64,000 nt of DNA from CAWBVG01 sp963792175 (lineage in GTDB: Bacteria > Acidobacteriota > Vicinamibacteria > Vicinamibacterales > CAVVIG01): assembly GCA_963792175.1 (NCBI GenBank), contig CAWBVG010000037.1, forward strand, positions 47,069-111,068, in the 5' to 3' direction. The stretch's first letter is position 1; each line of letters starts with the position of its first letter. This document shows, piece after piece, positions 1-8,296 of this stretch. Under the pieces are notes generated by a model that had not been told where the DNA came from, did not search any database, and was given only the letters and a program-made list of their open reading frames with translations. The position numbers and the translations under genes are program-made.

Positions 1-1244
1 CGAGCCGCGCCAGCAGCGGTACCGCGGCGACGGCGAGCGCGATCCCGAGCGAGCCACCGGCGCCGGCCAGCAGCAGGTTCTCGGTCATCAACTGCCGCAC
101 CAGCCGCTCCCGGCCGGCACCGATCGCCGTCCGCACCGCCAGCTCGCGGCGACGGCTGAGGGCGCGGGCGAGCAGGAGGTTGGCCAGGTTGGCGCAGGCG
201 ATCAGCAGCACGCAGCCGGCCGCTGCCGACAGCGCGAGCAGCAAGAGGCGCGATCGCTGCGAGACCTCCTGCCCGAGCGGGATCACGAGGGCACCCGTGT
301 CCTTGTTCTCGCGCGGGTACTCCCTCTCCAGCCGCGCGGCGATCACCTGCAGGTCGGCCTCCGCCTGCTCGGGAGTGATCCCTCGCCGGAGCCGCCCCAC
401 CGCTTCCAGCCAGTTGTTGGTCCGCTCCGACGCCTGGTATTCGCGCTCGCTGAAGCGCGTGGTGATCCAGAACAGCGAATTGCTTTTCGGAAAATGAAAC
501 TCGCGCGGCATCACGCCGATCACCGTGAACGACGCGTCGTCGAAGTCGGCCTTGGCGGCGAGCTGTCGACCGATGATGCCAGGATCGCCGCCAAACTCCG
601 TCTGCCAGAGGCGGTAGCTGAGAATGATGGTTCCAGGCGCGCCGGGACGATCGTCCTCGGCGGTGAACGTCCGGCCGATGATCGGGGCGACGCCGAGCGT
701 CGGAAACAGATCCGCGCTCACCGACGTGCCGTCGAACCGGCGCGGCTCGCCGGCGCCGGTCAACGTGATCTCGTCGAAGTGGTACATGCCCATCGACTCG
801 AACGACCTCGTCGCCGCTTTCCAGTCGCGGTAGTTCGGCGCGGACAGCTCCATGCCCGGGTAGCCGGGAGTCCTTTCCAAAATCTTGACGAGGCGTGAGG
901 GCTCGGGAAACGGCAGCGGGCGGATGAGCACGAAGTCGGTGACCGAGAACGCGGCCGTCGTGGCGCCGATGCCGAGCGCGACCATCAGGATGGCGGTGAT
1001 CGCGAAGCCTGGACTTCGCCGCAGCACGCGGCCGCTGTAGCCGAGATCCTGCCGAAGGATGTCGAGGTGGACGAAGGCGGCGTTGCCAAGCACCTCGCCG
1101 AACGTGCCCACCCACAAGGCCGCGATCGCCAATGGTCCGGCCGCTTCACGCCGGCGCCGCTTGAAGACGGTCCGCATCTCGGTGCCGTACTCGTTTCTGA
1201 ACGAGGCCGGATAGAACCGCAGAAGCGCGTCGTACAGCGTTCAT
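1..1244 (-). CDS. ADOP/MacB-family ABC transporter permease (partial, 5' part)
   Basis: Inner-membrane permease of the MacB/FtsX type. Reading leftward from about 1240 the frame stays open to the window edge, giving roughly 410 residues of a family that is usually over 800. Seen: an N-terminal soluble stretch (LYDALLRFYP...FRNEYG), the first membrane segment near AFSVTDFVLIRPLPFPEP, a periplasmic MacB_PCD-like domain with APNYRDWKAA and GRTFTAEDD, then the FtsX segment with LLIACANLANLLLARA and RRRELAVRTAIGAGRERL. The coding frame is closed by TGA just upstream, while the natural ATG at 1244 is one base out of frame, so a one-base indel probably sits at codons 2-3. ADOP permeases with PadR regulators are characteristic of Acidobacteria. 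The substrate cannot be told from sequence. Confidence 0.9.
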
Positions 1245-1278
1245 GATCCTCCGCCAGTTCGAGCCATGCGTTGTGGAA

Positions 1279-1319
1279 CGCAGAGCACGCAAAGCACGCA
1301 GAGACGATCTGACTCTGCG
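1279..1319. repeat. Short-word repeat (CGCAGAG / CTCTGCG)
   Basis: Between the permease and padR lies a run of loosely periodic words (CGCAGAG, CACGCAAAG, CACGCAGAG, then ACTCTGCG). It is not coding in the frame of either neighbour and belongs to the same style of intergenic word repeats seen near 2.3, 10.9 and 20.1 kb. Confidence 0.55.
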
Positions 1320-1353
1320 AGCTCAGCGAGCTCGGCGTTCATGGGCACACCAT

Positions 1354-1712
1354 TCACGCGCGGCCGGGGGCAAATCCCCTTGCGCGCGCCATCCGCACCA
1401 GCTGGGTCAGTCGGCGCGCCTCCGCTTTCGCGACCGCCGTGCCCAACGGCGTAATGCGGTAATAGCGACGCCGCTCGTCGTCTTCTTCCGGCGCCGGCCG
1501 TTCGCGCGTCTCGACGAGCAATCCCTGCTCGAGCATGCGCTGAATCGATCGATAGAGCGTGCCGGCGCTGAGCTTCAGCTCGCCCCGGTCCGTACGGCCA
1601 CATCCTGGATGATGGCGTAGCCATGGCGGTCTTCGCCTGCGACCGCCAGCAGGATATGGAACGTCGCCGGCGGAAGCGGAAGCAGTTCGTCGATCTCGTG
1701 CCTGTCGACCAT
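1354..1712 (-). CDS. PadR-family transcriptional regulator
   Basis: Winged-helix repressor of about 119 residues. The N-terminal part reads MVDRHEIDELLPLPPATF and HGYAIIQDV, the second part GTLYRSIQRMLEQGLLVE and RRYYRITPLGTAVAKAEA, which is the PadR winged helix followed by its C-terminal helix. The halves lie in different frames; adding one G to the GGGG run near 1588 joins them as VRTGGELKLSAGTLYRS, so this is almost certainly a homopolymer indel. ATG 1712 was chosen because the PadR core begins there. The gene is upstream of the ADOP permease in the same direction, the usual arrangement for this transporter, which it presumably represses. Candidate operator sites lie just upstream. Confidence 0.88.
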
Positions 1713-1722
1713 GGGCTCAGTG

Positions 1723-1765
1723 TAGCTCACTATAGCCACACTGGCTACATTGCTCATGGCTATAG
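1723..1765. promoter_or_regulatory. Candidate PadR operator: nested inverted repeats
   Basis: Immediately upstream of padR are two perfect inverted repeats: TAGCCA-CAC-TGGCTA at 1733-1747, and CTATAGCC (1730-1737) matched by GGCTATAG (1758-1765). They overlap the expected promoter region of padR and fit a PadR dimer site. The role in autoregulation is inferred. Confidence 0.55.
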
Positions 1766-1841
1766 ACGGATCTCGCGGCGAAATGGTTTATCGGCCCACC
1801 GGAGCTCGGGTCCGGGTCATGCAAGCGAAGGCCGGCGCGCG

Positions 1842-1847
1842 TACAAT
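1842..1847 (+). promoter_or_regulatory. Minus-10 box TACAAT for the DUF423 gene (possibly leaderless)
   Basis: TACAAT ends 9 nt before the ATG at 1857, and no Shine-Dalgarno sequence lies between them. This spacing would place transcription start at or next to the start codon. The same arrangement recurs at argG, phzF, clpS and others. Confidence 0.5.
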
Positions 1848-1856
1848 CTGAGCCCG

Positions 1857-2219
1857 ATGGACAAGACGTTCATGCTCATTGGCTCGGTCGCCGCGTTGAT
1901 TGGCGTCGGCTTCGGCGCCTTCGGCGCGCACGGACTCCGGGGGCGGCTGACGCCGGACATGCTGGCGGTCTTCGAGACCGGCGTCCGGTATCAGATGTAC
2001 CACGCGTTCGCGCTTCTGATCACCGCGCTGGCGCTGGCGCGATTCGACGGCTGGCTGCTCCGAACCGCGGGCTGGCTGTTCACGGCCGGCATCGTGCTCT
2101 TCTCCGGCAGCCTCTATGCCCTCGCCCTGTCGGGCGTCACGGTGCTCGGCGCCATTACGCCGCTCGGTGGCCTGGCGTTTCTCGCCGGCTGGGCCTGCTT
2201 CATCATCGCGGCCATCTGA
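1857..2219 (+). CDS. DUF423 family small membrane protein (YgdD-like)
   Basis: A 120-residue inner-membrane protein with four hydrophobic segments. The family signature is clear: GVGFGAFGAHGLRGRL near residues 16-31, YQMYHAFALL in the second segment, and GSLYALALSG and TPLGGLAFLAGW near the C terminus. Length matches the family (about 120-130). Its molecular function is unknown. ATG 1857 gives the normal N terminus; the frame extends further upstream but without family similarity. No ribosome-binding site is visible and a TACAAT box sits 9 nt upstream. Confidence 0.9.
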   Translation: MDKTFMLIGSVAALIGVGFGAFGAHGLRGRLTPDMLAVFETGVRYQMYHAFALLITALALARFDGWLLRTAGWLFTAGIVLFSGSLYALALSGVTVLGAITPLGGLAFLAGWACFIIAAI

Positions 2220-2247
2220 ACGCCGCGCACTCGAGCATCATGCCGGG

Positions 2248-2432
2248 AACACGAAGACACGCCCGAAGACGCACGAAGAAGAATCAGGCCACGAGTCACC
2301 GAGGCACAGAGGCGCGCCGACTCGGTGCGGCGGGCGCCGCGAAGCGGCGGCACGGTCGGATCGACCGATACGAACCGACGACGCTTTGACGTCGCAGACG
2401 TCGGTGGTTCGAGACCTCTGCGTCTTCGTGAT
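2248..2432. repeat. Interspersed CACGAAG / CTTCGTG word repeats
   Basis: This 250-bp gap between DUF423 and arfB carries no convincing gene. It holds CACGAAGACACG, ACGCACGAAGAAG and CACGAG...GAGGCACAGAGG on one side and CCTCTGCGTCTTCGTGATC on the other. Similar words occur at 10927-10967 and 20104-20146, so they form a dispersed low-complexity family. Confidence 0.55.
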
Positions 2433-2473
2433 CTCGTCGGCCCCGTCTCTGTTGTGGCATCCCAGTGCGTGGC

Positions 2474-2898
2474 ATGACTATCCGAATCACCGACGCGATC
2501 GCCATCGAAGACAGCGAGCTCACGAGCGGTTCGTCCGCGCGTCTGGTCCGGGCGGTCAAAACGTCAACAAGGTGTCGACGGCGGTGGAACTCCGATTCGA
2601 TGTCGGCGCGTCATCGCTGCCGCACGACGTCAAGTCGCGGCTGATCGCGCTCGCCGGGCATCGAATGACGACGGATGGCGTCCTGCTGATCGACAGCCGC
2701 GAACACCGGACGCAGGGGCAGAACCGCGAGGCGGCACGGGCACGGCTGATCGCGTTGATCCAGCACGCCACGCGGCGGCCGAAAACACGGCGGCCGACCC
2801 GGCCGCACAAGGGGGCGAAAGAAAACCGCCTCTCGTCCAAGAAACGCCGCGGCGAGGTGAAATCGTTGCGCGGCCGCGGCCCGCGAAGCGATGATTGA
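2474..2898 (+). CDS. arfB: Alternative ribosome-rescue factor ArfB (peptidyl-tRNA hydrolase)
   Basis: Rescues ribosomes stalled on mRNAs without a stop codon by hydrolysing peptidyl-tRNA. The catalytic GGQ loop is seen in RASGPGGQNVNKVSTAVEL, and the protein ends in a long basic tail (KENRLSSKKRRGEVKSLRG) of the kind that ArfB inserts into the mRNA channel. Length is about 141 residues, normal for ArfB and far shorter than release factors RF1/RF2. ATG 2474 begins MTIRITDAIAIEDSEL; a missing G near 2527 (CTCACG[G]AGCGG) shifts the frame before the GGQ domain. The stop overlaps the start of the transglutaminase gene by 8 nt, implying co-transcription. Confidence 0.9.
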
Positions 2899-4018
2899 CG
2901 TCGTGCATCGCCGCCGCTTTCTTCGCGACGCCGCCACCATGTCCGCCGCGATGGCGTGGGGCGGCTTCCCGAAGGCGTGGTATCAGGCGCCGGCGGCTGC
3001 CGCCCGGCGCCGCATCTTCGAGATCACCACCCGGATTGAGATCCGACAGCCTAGTGGACCGACGCGTGTCTGGGTGCCTACGCCGCTCGCCGTGGCACCG
3101 TACCAGGAAACGCTCGGCGACACGTATCACCTCGGCGAGGACGGGCGCTCGGTGATGGTCGAGAACGAAGACGTCGACATGCTGGTCGCCGAATGGCCGG
3201 CCGGCGCGGCGCCGCTGCTGACGTTGACGAGCCGCGTCGCCACCATGGGACACGCGGCCAGCCTCGCCAGGCCGACGGTGGCGCCACCCTTGAGCCTCGA
3301 CGTCTTCGCGCGTTTCCTGAGGCCGACCCGTCTGATCCCGACCGACGGCATCGTGAAGGAGACCGCCTCGGCGATCACGCGTGGCGCGGGGACGGACCTC
3401 GAGAAGGCGCGCGCCATTTACGAGTGGATCGTCGACAACACGTTCCGCGATCCGAAGACGATCGGGTGTGGAACCGGCGACATCCGCTTCATGCTGGAGT
3501 CGAAGAACCTGAGCGGAAAATGCGCCGACCTCAATTCGCTGTTCGTCGGCCTCGCCCGCGCGTCAGGCGTGCCGGCGCGCGATGTCTGGGGCCTTCGCGT
3601 CGCGAAGTCCGAAAGCGGTCTGCGAAGTCTGGGCTTGTCGTCCGACAACGCGTCGAAGGCGCAGCACTGCCGCGCCGAGGTCTATCTGGTCGGCTACGGC
3701 TGGGTGCCCGTCGATCCCGCGGACGTGCGAAAAGCGGCGCTCGACGAGCCGCCAGGCAACCTGCCGCTGAGCGATGAACGAATCCGGGACGCTCGCGCAC
3801 GGTTGTTCGGATCCTGGGAGATGAACTGGATGGCGTACAACGTCGCGCACGACGTCGCGCTTCCCGGGTCGAAGCACGGCCGGCCCGTGCCGTATCTGAT
3901 GTACCCGCAATGCGAAACCGCCAACGGCCGTCTCGACAGCCTCGACCCGGAGTCGTTCAGCTACGAGATCACGGTGCGACGAGACTACTCGGCAAACTTC
4001 GAGGAATTCAAGAATTAG
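2891..4018 (+). CDS. Exported transglutaminase-like cysteine protease/transferase
   Basis: A 375-residue protein with a Tat-type leader (RRRFLRDAA near residues 7-15, then a hydrophobic stretch). The core is a transglutaminase-like papain fold with all three catalytic residues: Cys211 in SGKCADLNSLF, His259 in KAQHCRAEVYL and Asp275 in WVPVDPADV. IYEWIVDNTFRD around residue 176 is typical of the region just before the cysteine. It probably acts in the periplasm on peptides or proteins; the substrate is unknown. The start overlaps arfB by 8 nt and the gene is followed by an AT-rich inverted repeat. Confidence 0.85.
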   Translation: MIDVVHRRRFLRDAATMSAAMAWGGFPKAWYQAPAAAARRRIFEITTRIEIRQPSGPTRVWVPTPLAVAPYQETLGDTYHLGEDGRSVMVENEDVDMLVAEWPAGAAPLLTLTSRVATMGHAASLARPTVAPPLSLDVFARFLRPTRLIPTDGIVKETASAITRGAGTDLEKARAIYEWIVDNTFRDPKTIGCGTGDIRFMLESKNLSGKCADLNSLFVGLARASGVPARDVWGLRVAKSESGLRSLGLSSDNASKAQHCRAEVYLVGYGWVPVDPADVRKAALDEPPGNLPLSDERIRDARARLFGSWEMNWMAYNVAHDVALPGSKHGRPVPYLMYPQCETANGRLDSLDPESFSYEITVRRDYSANFEEFKN

Positions 4019-4065
4019 GAATGCGGGCCTTGAACTTCCTAATTGCAGAATTCATAATTCCTAAT
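4013..4065. terminator. AT-rich inverted repeat between convergent genes
   Basis: AATTAGGAAT at 4013-4022 is matched by ATTCCTAAT at 4057-4065, with AATTGCAGAATTC between. It covers the stop of the transglutaminase gene and encodes the last residues (RNYEFCN) of phzF on the other strand. In a GC-rich genome this AT-rich block stands out; it may act as a two-way terminator or be another word-repeat insertion. Confidence 0.45.
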
Positions 4066-5058
4066 CTTCGCTCTATGTACGCCCATCGTCCCTTCGCCGA
4101 CGATGACCGCTCCCCCACCGACCTTGATGCCCGTGACGTCTGCACCGGTCATCTCGACCTTTGCATAGATATGGGAAGGCCGCTTCACCAGCACACCTTG
4201 CAGGATCTCGATCGAACCAGCGCGCTCCGGCGGAACGAAGCGGTGCTGCACCATGAAGCACGCCGCCGGGCCCGCTGCCGATCCGGTGCCGGGGTCCTCG
4301 GTGCCGCCTGTTCCAAGCAAGCGCGTATACGCGGTCGCCGTGTCTGACCCCGGCTCGTTCGTAAACACGTAAATGCCGCGGCGCTGAATGCCAGCCGCGG
4401 CGAACGCTGCGTCAGCCTTCGCACGGTCGAGCACCGCCGCGTCCACCGCCTTGCGCGTGGCCAGCGGGACGATGAAGAAATTCGATCCGCAGTTCACTTC
4501 CTGCGGCGCGTGCGGACCGGCGATCGCCGAGGCGTCGACGCCGATCGCCGACGCCAGCGCCGCGGTGTCCGTCATCGTCTTGCCGAACGTCGGCTTGAGC
4601 TGTGTCATCCACGCGAATGCCAGCCGGCCGTCCTTCCAGTCCAGGTCGACGTTGGTCGGACCAACCCCGAGGCCGAACACGGTTCTCGCGGTTCCTGGCT
4701 TCAGCACGCCGGCATGCGCGAGGGCGAACGCGGTGCCGAGCGTCGGATGCCCGGCGAACGGCGTCTCCGCCGTCCGCGTGAAAATGCGGACACGGTGATC
4801 GGTGCCGGCGGCTTCCGGGGGGAACGCGAACGTGCACTCGGAGTAGTTCGATTCGCGCGTCAGCGCCTGCATCCGGTCCACGTCGAGACCCGCCGGCTGC
4901 ACGAATACCAGCAGCTGATTGCCCTGCAGTCGGCGGTCCGTGAACACGTCCACGTGCACGTAGCGATACGTCCCGCCCTGCGCCCACGCGCTCGTACGGG
5001 GCAGCGCCATGCCGGCGAGTCCCACCACGCCGATCCGGCCGAAGTCTCTTCGATTCAT
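4039..5058 (-). CDS. PhzF-family isomerase/epimerase-like protein, exported
   Basis: About 339 residues. After a Tat-like leader (NRRDFGRIGVVGLAG) comes the PhzF fold: YRYVHVDVFTDRRLQGNQL, RESNYSECTFAFPP (carrying the conserved acidic catalytic residue of the family), RIFTRTAETPFAGHPTLGTA and GTGGTEDPGTGSAAGPAAC. PhzF-like enzymes catalyse isomerisation or racemisation; the substrate here is unknown, and a Tat leader is unusual for the family. ATG 5058 was chosen because it begins the leader; the longer upstream frame runs into argG. The final residues come from an AT-rich repeat. It diverges from argG across only 19 bp. Confidence 0.85.
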   Translation of the reverse strand: MNRRDFGRIGVVGLAGMALPRTSAWAQGGTYRYVHVDVFTDRRLQGNQLLVFVQPAGLDVDRMQALTRESNYSECTFAFPPEAAGTDHRVRIFTRTAETPFAGHPTLGTAFALAHAGVLKPGTARTVFGLGVGPTNVDLDWKDGRLAFAWMTQLKPTFGKTMTDTAALASAIGVDASAIAGPHAPQEVNCGSNFFIVPLATRKAVDAAVLDRAKADAAFAAAGIQRRGIYVFTNEPGSDTATAYTRLLGTGGTEDPGTGSAAGPAACFMVQHRFVPPERAGSIEILQGVLVKRPSHIYAKVEMTGADVTGIKVGGGAVIVGEGTMGVHRAKIRNYEFCN

Positions 5059-5077
5059 GGCGGTTACAATAGCTCGA
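5059..5077. promoter_or_regulatory. Overlapping divergent minus-10 boxes between phzF-like gene and argG
   Basis: The whole intergenic gap is 19 bp. On the plus strand TACAAT (5065-5070) ends 7 nt before the argG ATG; on the minus strand TATTGT (5071-5066) ends 7 nt before the phzF-like ATG. The hexamers share five base pairs. There is no room for a Shine-Dalgarno leader on either side, so both transcripts would be leaderless and the promoters mutually exclusive. No clear minus-35 box is seen. Confidence 0.55.
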
Positions 5078-6436
5078 ATGGCCAACATTCTTCAGCGTCT
5101 TCCCGCCGGCGAGCGCGTCGGCATTGCGTTTTCCGGCGGCCTCGACACGAGCGCGGCGCTGCACTGGATGCGGGCGAAGGGTGCGATTCCCTACGCGTAC
5201 ACCGCGAACCTCGGTCAGCCCGACGAGCCGGACTACGACGACATTCCGAGGCGCGCGCTGCAGTACGGCGCCGAGCAGGCGCGGCTCGTCGATTGCCGCC
5301 CGCAACTGGTCGCCGAAGGGCTCGCCGCGCTGCAGTCTGGCGCCTTCCACATCTCGACCGCGGGACTCCCCTACTTCAACACCACGCCGCTGGGCCGCGC
5401 CGTCACCGGCACGATGCTCGTCGTCGCGATGAAGGAAGACGACGTCCACGTCTGGGGCGACGGCAGCACATTCAAAGGCAACGACATCGAGCGGTTCTAC
5501 CGCTACGGGCTGCTGGCGAATCCGAATCTCCGGGTCTACAAGCCGTGGCTCGATCAGCAATTCATCGACGAGCTCGGCGGCCGGAAGGAGATGTCGGAGT
5601 ACATGCAGCGCGCCGGCTTCGCGTACCGCATGAGCGTGGAGAAGGCGTACTCCACCGATTCGAACATTCTCGGTGCGACGCACGAGGCCAAGGATCTCGA
5701 GTTCCTCAACAAGGGCATCACCATCGTCGAGCCGATCATGGGCGTCGCGTTCTGGCGCAGCGATGTCGCGGTGAAGCCGGAGACGGTGGCCGTTCGATTC
5801 GAGGAAGGACATCCGGTCGCGTTGAACGGCCACGAGTTCCCGAACGACGTGGAGATGTTGCTCGAGGCGAACCGGATTGGCGGACGCCACGGACTCGGCA
5901 TGTCCGACCAGATCGAGAACCGAATCATCGAGGCCAAGAGCCGCGGCATCTATGAGGCCCCCGGGATGGCGCTGCTCTTTCTCGCCTACGAGCGGTTGAT
6001 CACCGGCATCCACAACGAGGACACCATCGCGCAGTACCGCGACGATGGGCGGCAGCTGGGACGGCTGCTGTATCAGGGCCGCTGGTTCGATTCGCAGGCG
6101 TTGATGCGGCGGGAAGCCGCCCAGCGCTGGGTCGCGCGGGCGATCACCGGCGAAGTGACCGTCGAGCTCCGCCGCGGCAACGACTACTCCATCCTCGACA
6201 CCACGAGTCCCAATCTCACCTACAAGCCCGAACGTCTGACGATGGAAAAGGGCGAGTCGGTGTTCTCGCCACAGGATCGCATCGGACAGCTGACGATGCG
6301 CAACCTCGACATCACCGACACGCGCGACAAACTGCTGACGTATGTAAAGACCGGGCTCCTCGCGCCGACGGTCGGATCGGCCGTGCCGCTCTTGTCTGAT
6401 GGCGCCGGCGATCGCGAAAAGACGGGCAAGCCATGA
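5078..6436 (+). CDS. argG: Argininosuccinate synthase
   Basis: Joins citrulline and aspartate using ATP, the penultimate step of arginine synthesis; cytoplasmic. The 452-residue protein carries the P-loop-like IAFSGGLDTSAALHWM near residue 16, PYAYTANLGQPDE, YFNTTPLGRAVTGTML and LEANRIGGRHGLGMSDQIEN. It is intact, with no frameshift, and resembles the long form known from E. coli over its whole length, including the QGRWFDSQALM region near the C terminus. ATG 5078 is set by the promoter geometry and the start MANILQRLPAGERVGI. The stop overlaps the next gene (ATGA). Confidence 0.95.
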   Translation: MANILQRLPAGERVGIAFSGGLDTSAALHWMRAKGAIPYAYTANLGQPDEPDYDDIPRRALQYGAEQARLVDCRPQLVAEGLAALQSGAFHISTAGLPYFNTTPLGRAVTGTMLVVAMKEDDVHVWGDGSTFKGNDIERFYRYGLLANPNLRVYKPWLDQQFIDELGGRKEMSEYMQRAGFAYRMSVEKAYSTDSNILGATHEAKDLEFLNKGITIVEPIMGVAFWRSDVAVKPETVAVRFEEGHPVALNGHEFPNDVEMLLEANRIGGRHGLGMSDQIENRIIEAKSRGIYEAPGMALLFLAYERLITGIHNEDTIAQYRDDGRQLGRLLYQGRWFDSQALMRREAAQRWVARAITGEVTVELRRGNDYSILDTTSPNLTYKPERLTMEKGESVFSPQDRIGQLTMRNLDITDTRDKLLTYVKTGLLAPTVGSAVPLLSDGAGDREKTGKP

Positions 6437-7161
6437 TCCCGACCGAGGTCAACGCACTCGGCCAGCCGGTGGGATGGCGCGTCGACGGCTGGAGCGCCCC
6501 GCCCTTTCCGCCCCGCGAGCCGATGGTGGGCCGCACCTGCCGGCTGGAGCCGCTCGACGTGGCCGCGCACGCCGCTCATCTGCACGAGGCCAACGGTCGC
6601 GATCGGGATGGGGCGAACTGGACCTATCTGCCCTACGGGCCGTTCGACACGCTCGACGCCTATGTCACGTGGGCAGCCGCCGTCGCCGCGGCCGCCGATC
6701 CGCAATTCCACACCGTGATCGATCTCGCAACCGGCAAGCCGGTCGGCGTCGCCAGCTACCTCCGCATCGATCCCGGCGCCGGCTCGATCGAGGTTGGTCA
6801 CATCCACTACTCGCCGCTGTTGCAGCGCACCGTCGCGGCGACCGAGGCGATGTACCTGATGATGAAGCGCGCCTTCGATCTCGGCTACCGCCGTTACGAG
6901 TGGAAGTGCAATGCGCTCAATGCCCCGTCGCGCGCCGCGGCCATGCGCCTCGGGTTTTCATATGAAGGGATCTTCCGGCAGGCGCGCGTCGACAAGAGCC
7001 GGAATCGCGACACCGCCTGGTACGCGATGATTGACAAGGAGTGGCCGACGCTCGACGCCGCGTTCCGCCGCTGGCTCGACCCGTCGAATTTCGACGGGCA
7101 CGGGCGCCAGCGCGTCGCACTCAGCACGCTCACGGCGCCGATCCTCGTGAGCCGGGGATGA
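6433..7161 (+). CDS. GNAT-family N-acetyltransferase (RimJ/RimL-like)
   Basis: A 242-residue acetyltransferase resembling the RimJ/RimL-type GNAT group. Visible: GRTCRLEPLDVAAHA at the start of the fold, PVGVASYLRIDPGAGSIEVGHI in the central strands, and EWKCNALNAPSRAAAMRLGF, the motif that closes the acetyl-CoA site and is typical of ribosomal-protein or amino-acid acetyltransferases. It overlaps argG by 4 nt (ATGA), so the two are translated from one message. Whether it acts on an arginine intermediate or a protein N terminus cannot be told. Confidence 0.85.
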   Translation: MIPTEVNALGQPVGWRVDGWSAPPFPPREPMVGRTCRLEPLDVAAHAAHLHEANGRDRDGANWTYLPYGPFDTLDAYVTWAAAVAAAADPQFHTVIDLATGKPVGVASYLRIDPGAGSIEVGHIHYSPLLQRTVAATEAMYLMMKRAFDLGYRRYEWKCNALNAPSRAAAMRLGFSYEGIFRQARVDKSRNRDTAWYAMIDKEWPTLDAAFRRWLDPSNFDGHGRQRVALSTLTAPILVSRG

Positions 7162-7162
7162 G

Positions 7163-8296
7163 ATGAGTGTCACCCGCGTGGCGGCCCTCGCCGCCGTCCT
7201 CTTTGTGTTCACGGCGCAAACCCCCATGAGCGTCCCATCGCTACGAAGTCGATCCCGCCTGGCCCAGACCGCTGCCCAATCACTGGATCGTCGGCGCCGT
7301 GGTCGGCGTGGCCGTCGACGCCCGGGATCACATCTGGATCACGCATCGTCCCTCGACGCTGCAGCCGAACGAGACACGATCGTTCTGGCGCGCGGCGCCG
7401 CCGGTTCTCGAATTCGATCAGCAGGGGAATCTCGTGTCGTCGTGGGGCGGGCCTGGCGCCGGCTACAGTGGCCGCAGCTCGAGCACGGCATTTACGTCGA
7501 CGATCAGGATCACGTCTGGCTCGGCGGCGGCGGCGACAAGGACGCGCAGATTCTGAAGTTCACGCGTCAGGGCCAGTTCGTGATGCAGATCGGACATCAG
7601 GGCCAGGGACGCGGCAGCAACGACACGCAGAATCTCGGCGCCGCCGCGCACATGGTCGTCGACCGCGAGGCCAACGAGCTCTACGTCGCCGACGGTTACG
7701 TGAATCACCGCGTGATCGTGTTCGATGCCACCACCGGCGCCTACAAGCGGCACTGGGGCGCCTACGGAAAGCAGCCGGACGACTCCTACTTCACGAACGC
7801 CGGCGAAACGCTGCCCGGGCCGTTCAGCGGCCGGGTCCAGAACGAAAACAAGCCGAGCCAGTACGACCCCAACGGTCCGCCGCCGCCGCAGTTCCGAATC
7901 GTCCATGCCGTGCGCATCTCACGCGACGGGCTCGTATACGTCTGCGATCGCACGAACGATCGGCTGCAGGTCTTTCGCAAGGACGGCACCTTCGTTCAGG
8001 AAGTGTTCATCGCGAAGGAGACGTTCGGCAGCGGATCGGTGTGGGACGTCGGGTTCTCCGTCGATCCGGAGCAGACGTTTCTCATCGTCATCGATGGGAC
8101 CAATCAGCAGGTGTACATCCTGCGCCGGAAGTCGCTGGAAGTCGTCAGCACCTTCGGCGGCGCCGGCCACTGGGCCGGACAGTTCTACGGCGCCCACAAT
8201 CTCGCCGTCGATTCGCAGGGCAACCTCTTCATCACCGAGACGTACGAAGGCAAGCGGGTCCAGAAGTTCGCGTACCGAGGGTTGCGCGCGCGTTGA
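7163..8296 (+). CDS. Secreted NHL-repeat beta-propeller protein
   Basis: About 375 residues with a signal peptide (AALAAVLFVFTAQTP) and repeated NHL blades such as GVAVDARDHIWITHRP, GIYVDDQDHVWLGG, YVADGYVNHRVIVFD, YVCDRTNDRLQVFRKDG and NLAVDSQGNLFITETY. Similar proteins are often annotated as peptidylglycine alpha-amidating lyase-like. The N-terminal quarter is split over two frames: a shift near 7231 into RYEVDPAWPRPLPNHWIVG, and a missing G near 7463 back into the main frame (GAGY-EWPQLEHG). Both are likely sequence errors. It starts one base after the GNAT stop, extending the argG operon. Confidence 0.8.
   Translation: MSVTRVAALAAVLFVFTAQTPMSVPSLRSRSRLAQTAAQSLDRRRRGRRGRRRPGSHLDHASSLDAAAERDTIVLARGAAGSRIRSAGESRVVVGRAWRRLQWPQLEHGIYVDDQDHVWLGGGGDKDAQILKFTRQGQFVMQIGHQGQGRGSNDTQNLGAAAHMVVDREANELYVADGYVNHRVIVFDATTGAYKRHWGAYGKQPDDSYFTNAGETLPGPFSGRVQNENKPSQYDPNGPPPPQFRIVHAVRISRDGLVYVCDRTNDRLQVFRKDGTFVQEVFIAKETFGSGSVWDVGFSVDPEQTFLIVIDGTNQQVYILRRKSLEVVSTFGGAGHWAGQFYGAHNLAVDSQGNLFITETYEGKRVQKFAYRGLRAR

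Noticed and set aside
1623..1856. Upstream extension of the DUF423 frame
   Set aside because: It crosses the PadR coding region and operator and shows no family similarity; ATG 1857 fits the family length.
4412..6013. Minus-strand frame of 533 codons across argG
   Set aside because: Antisense of argG joined to an out-of-frame part of the phzF-like gene.
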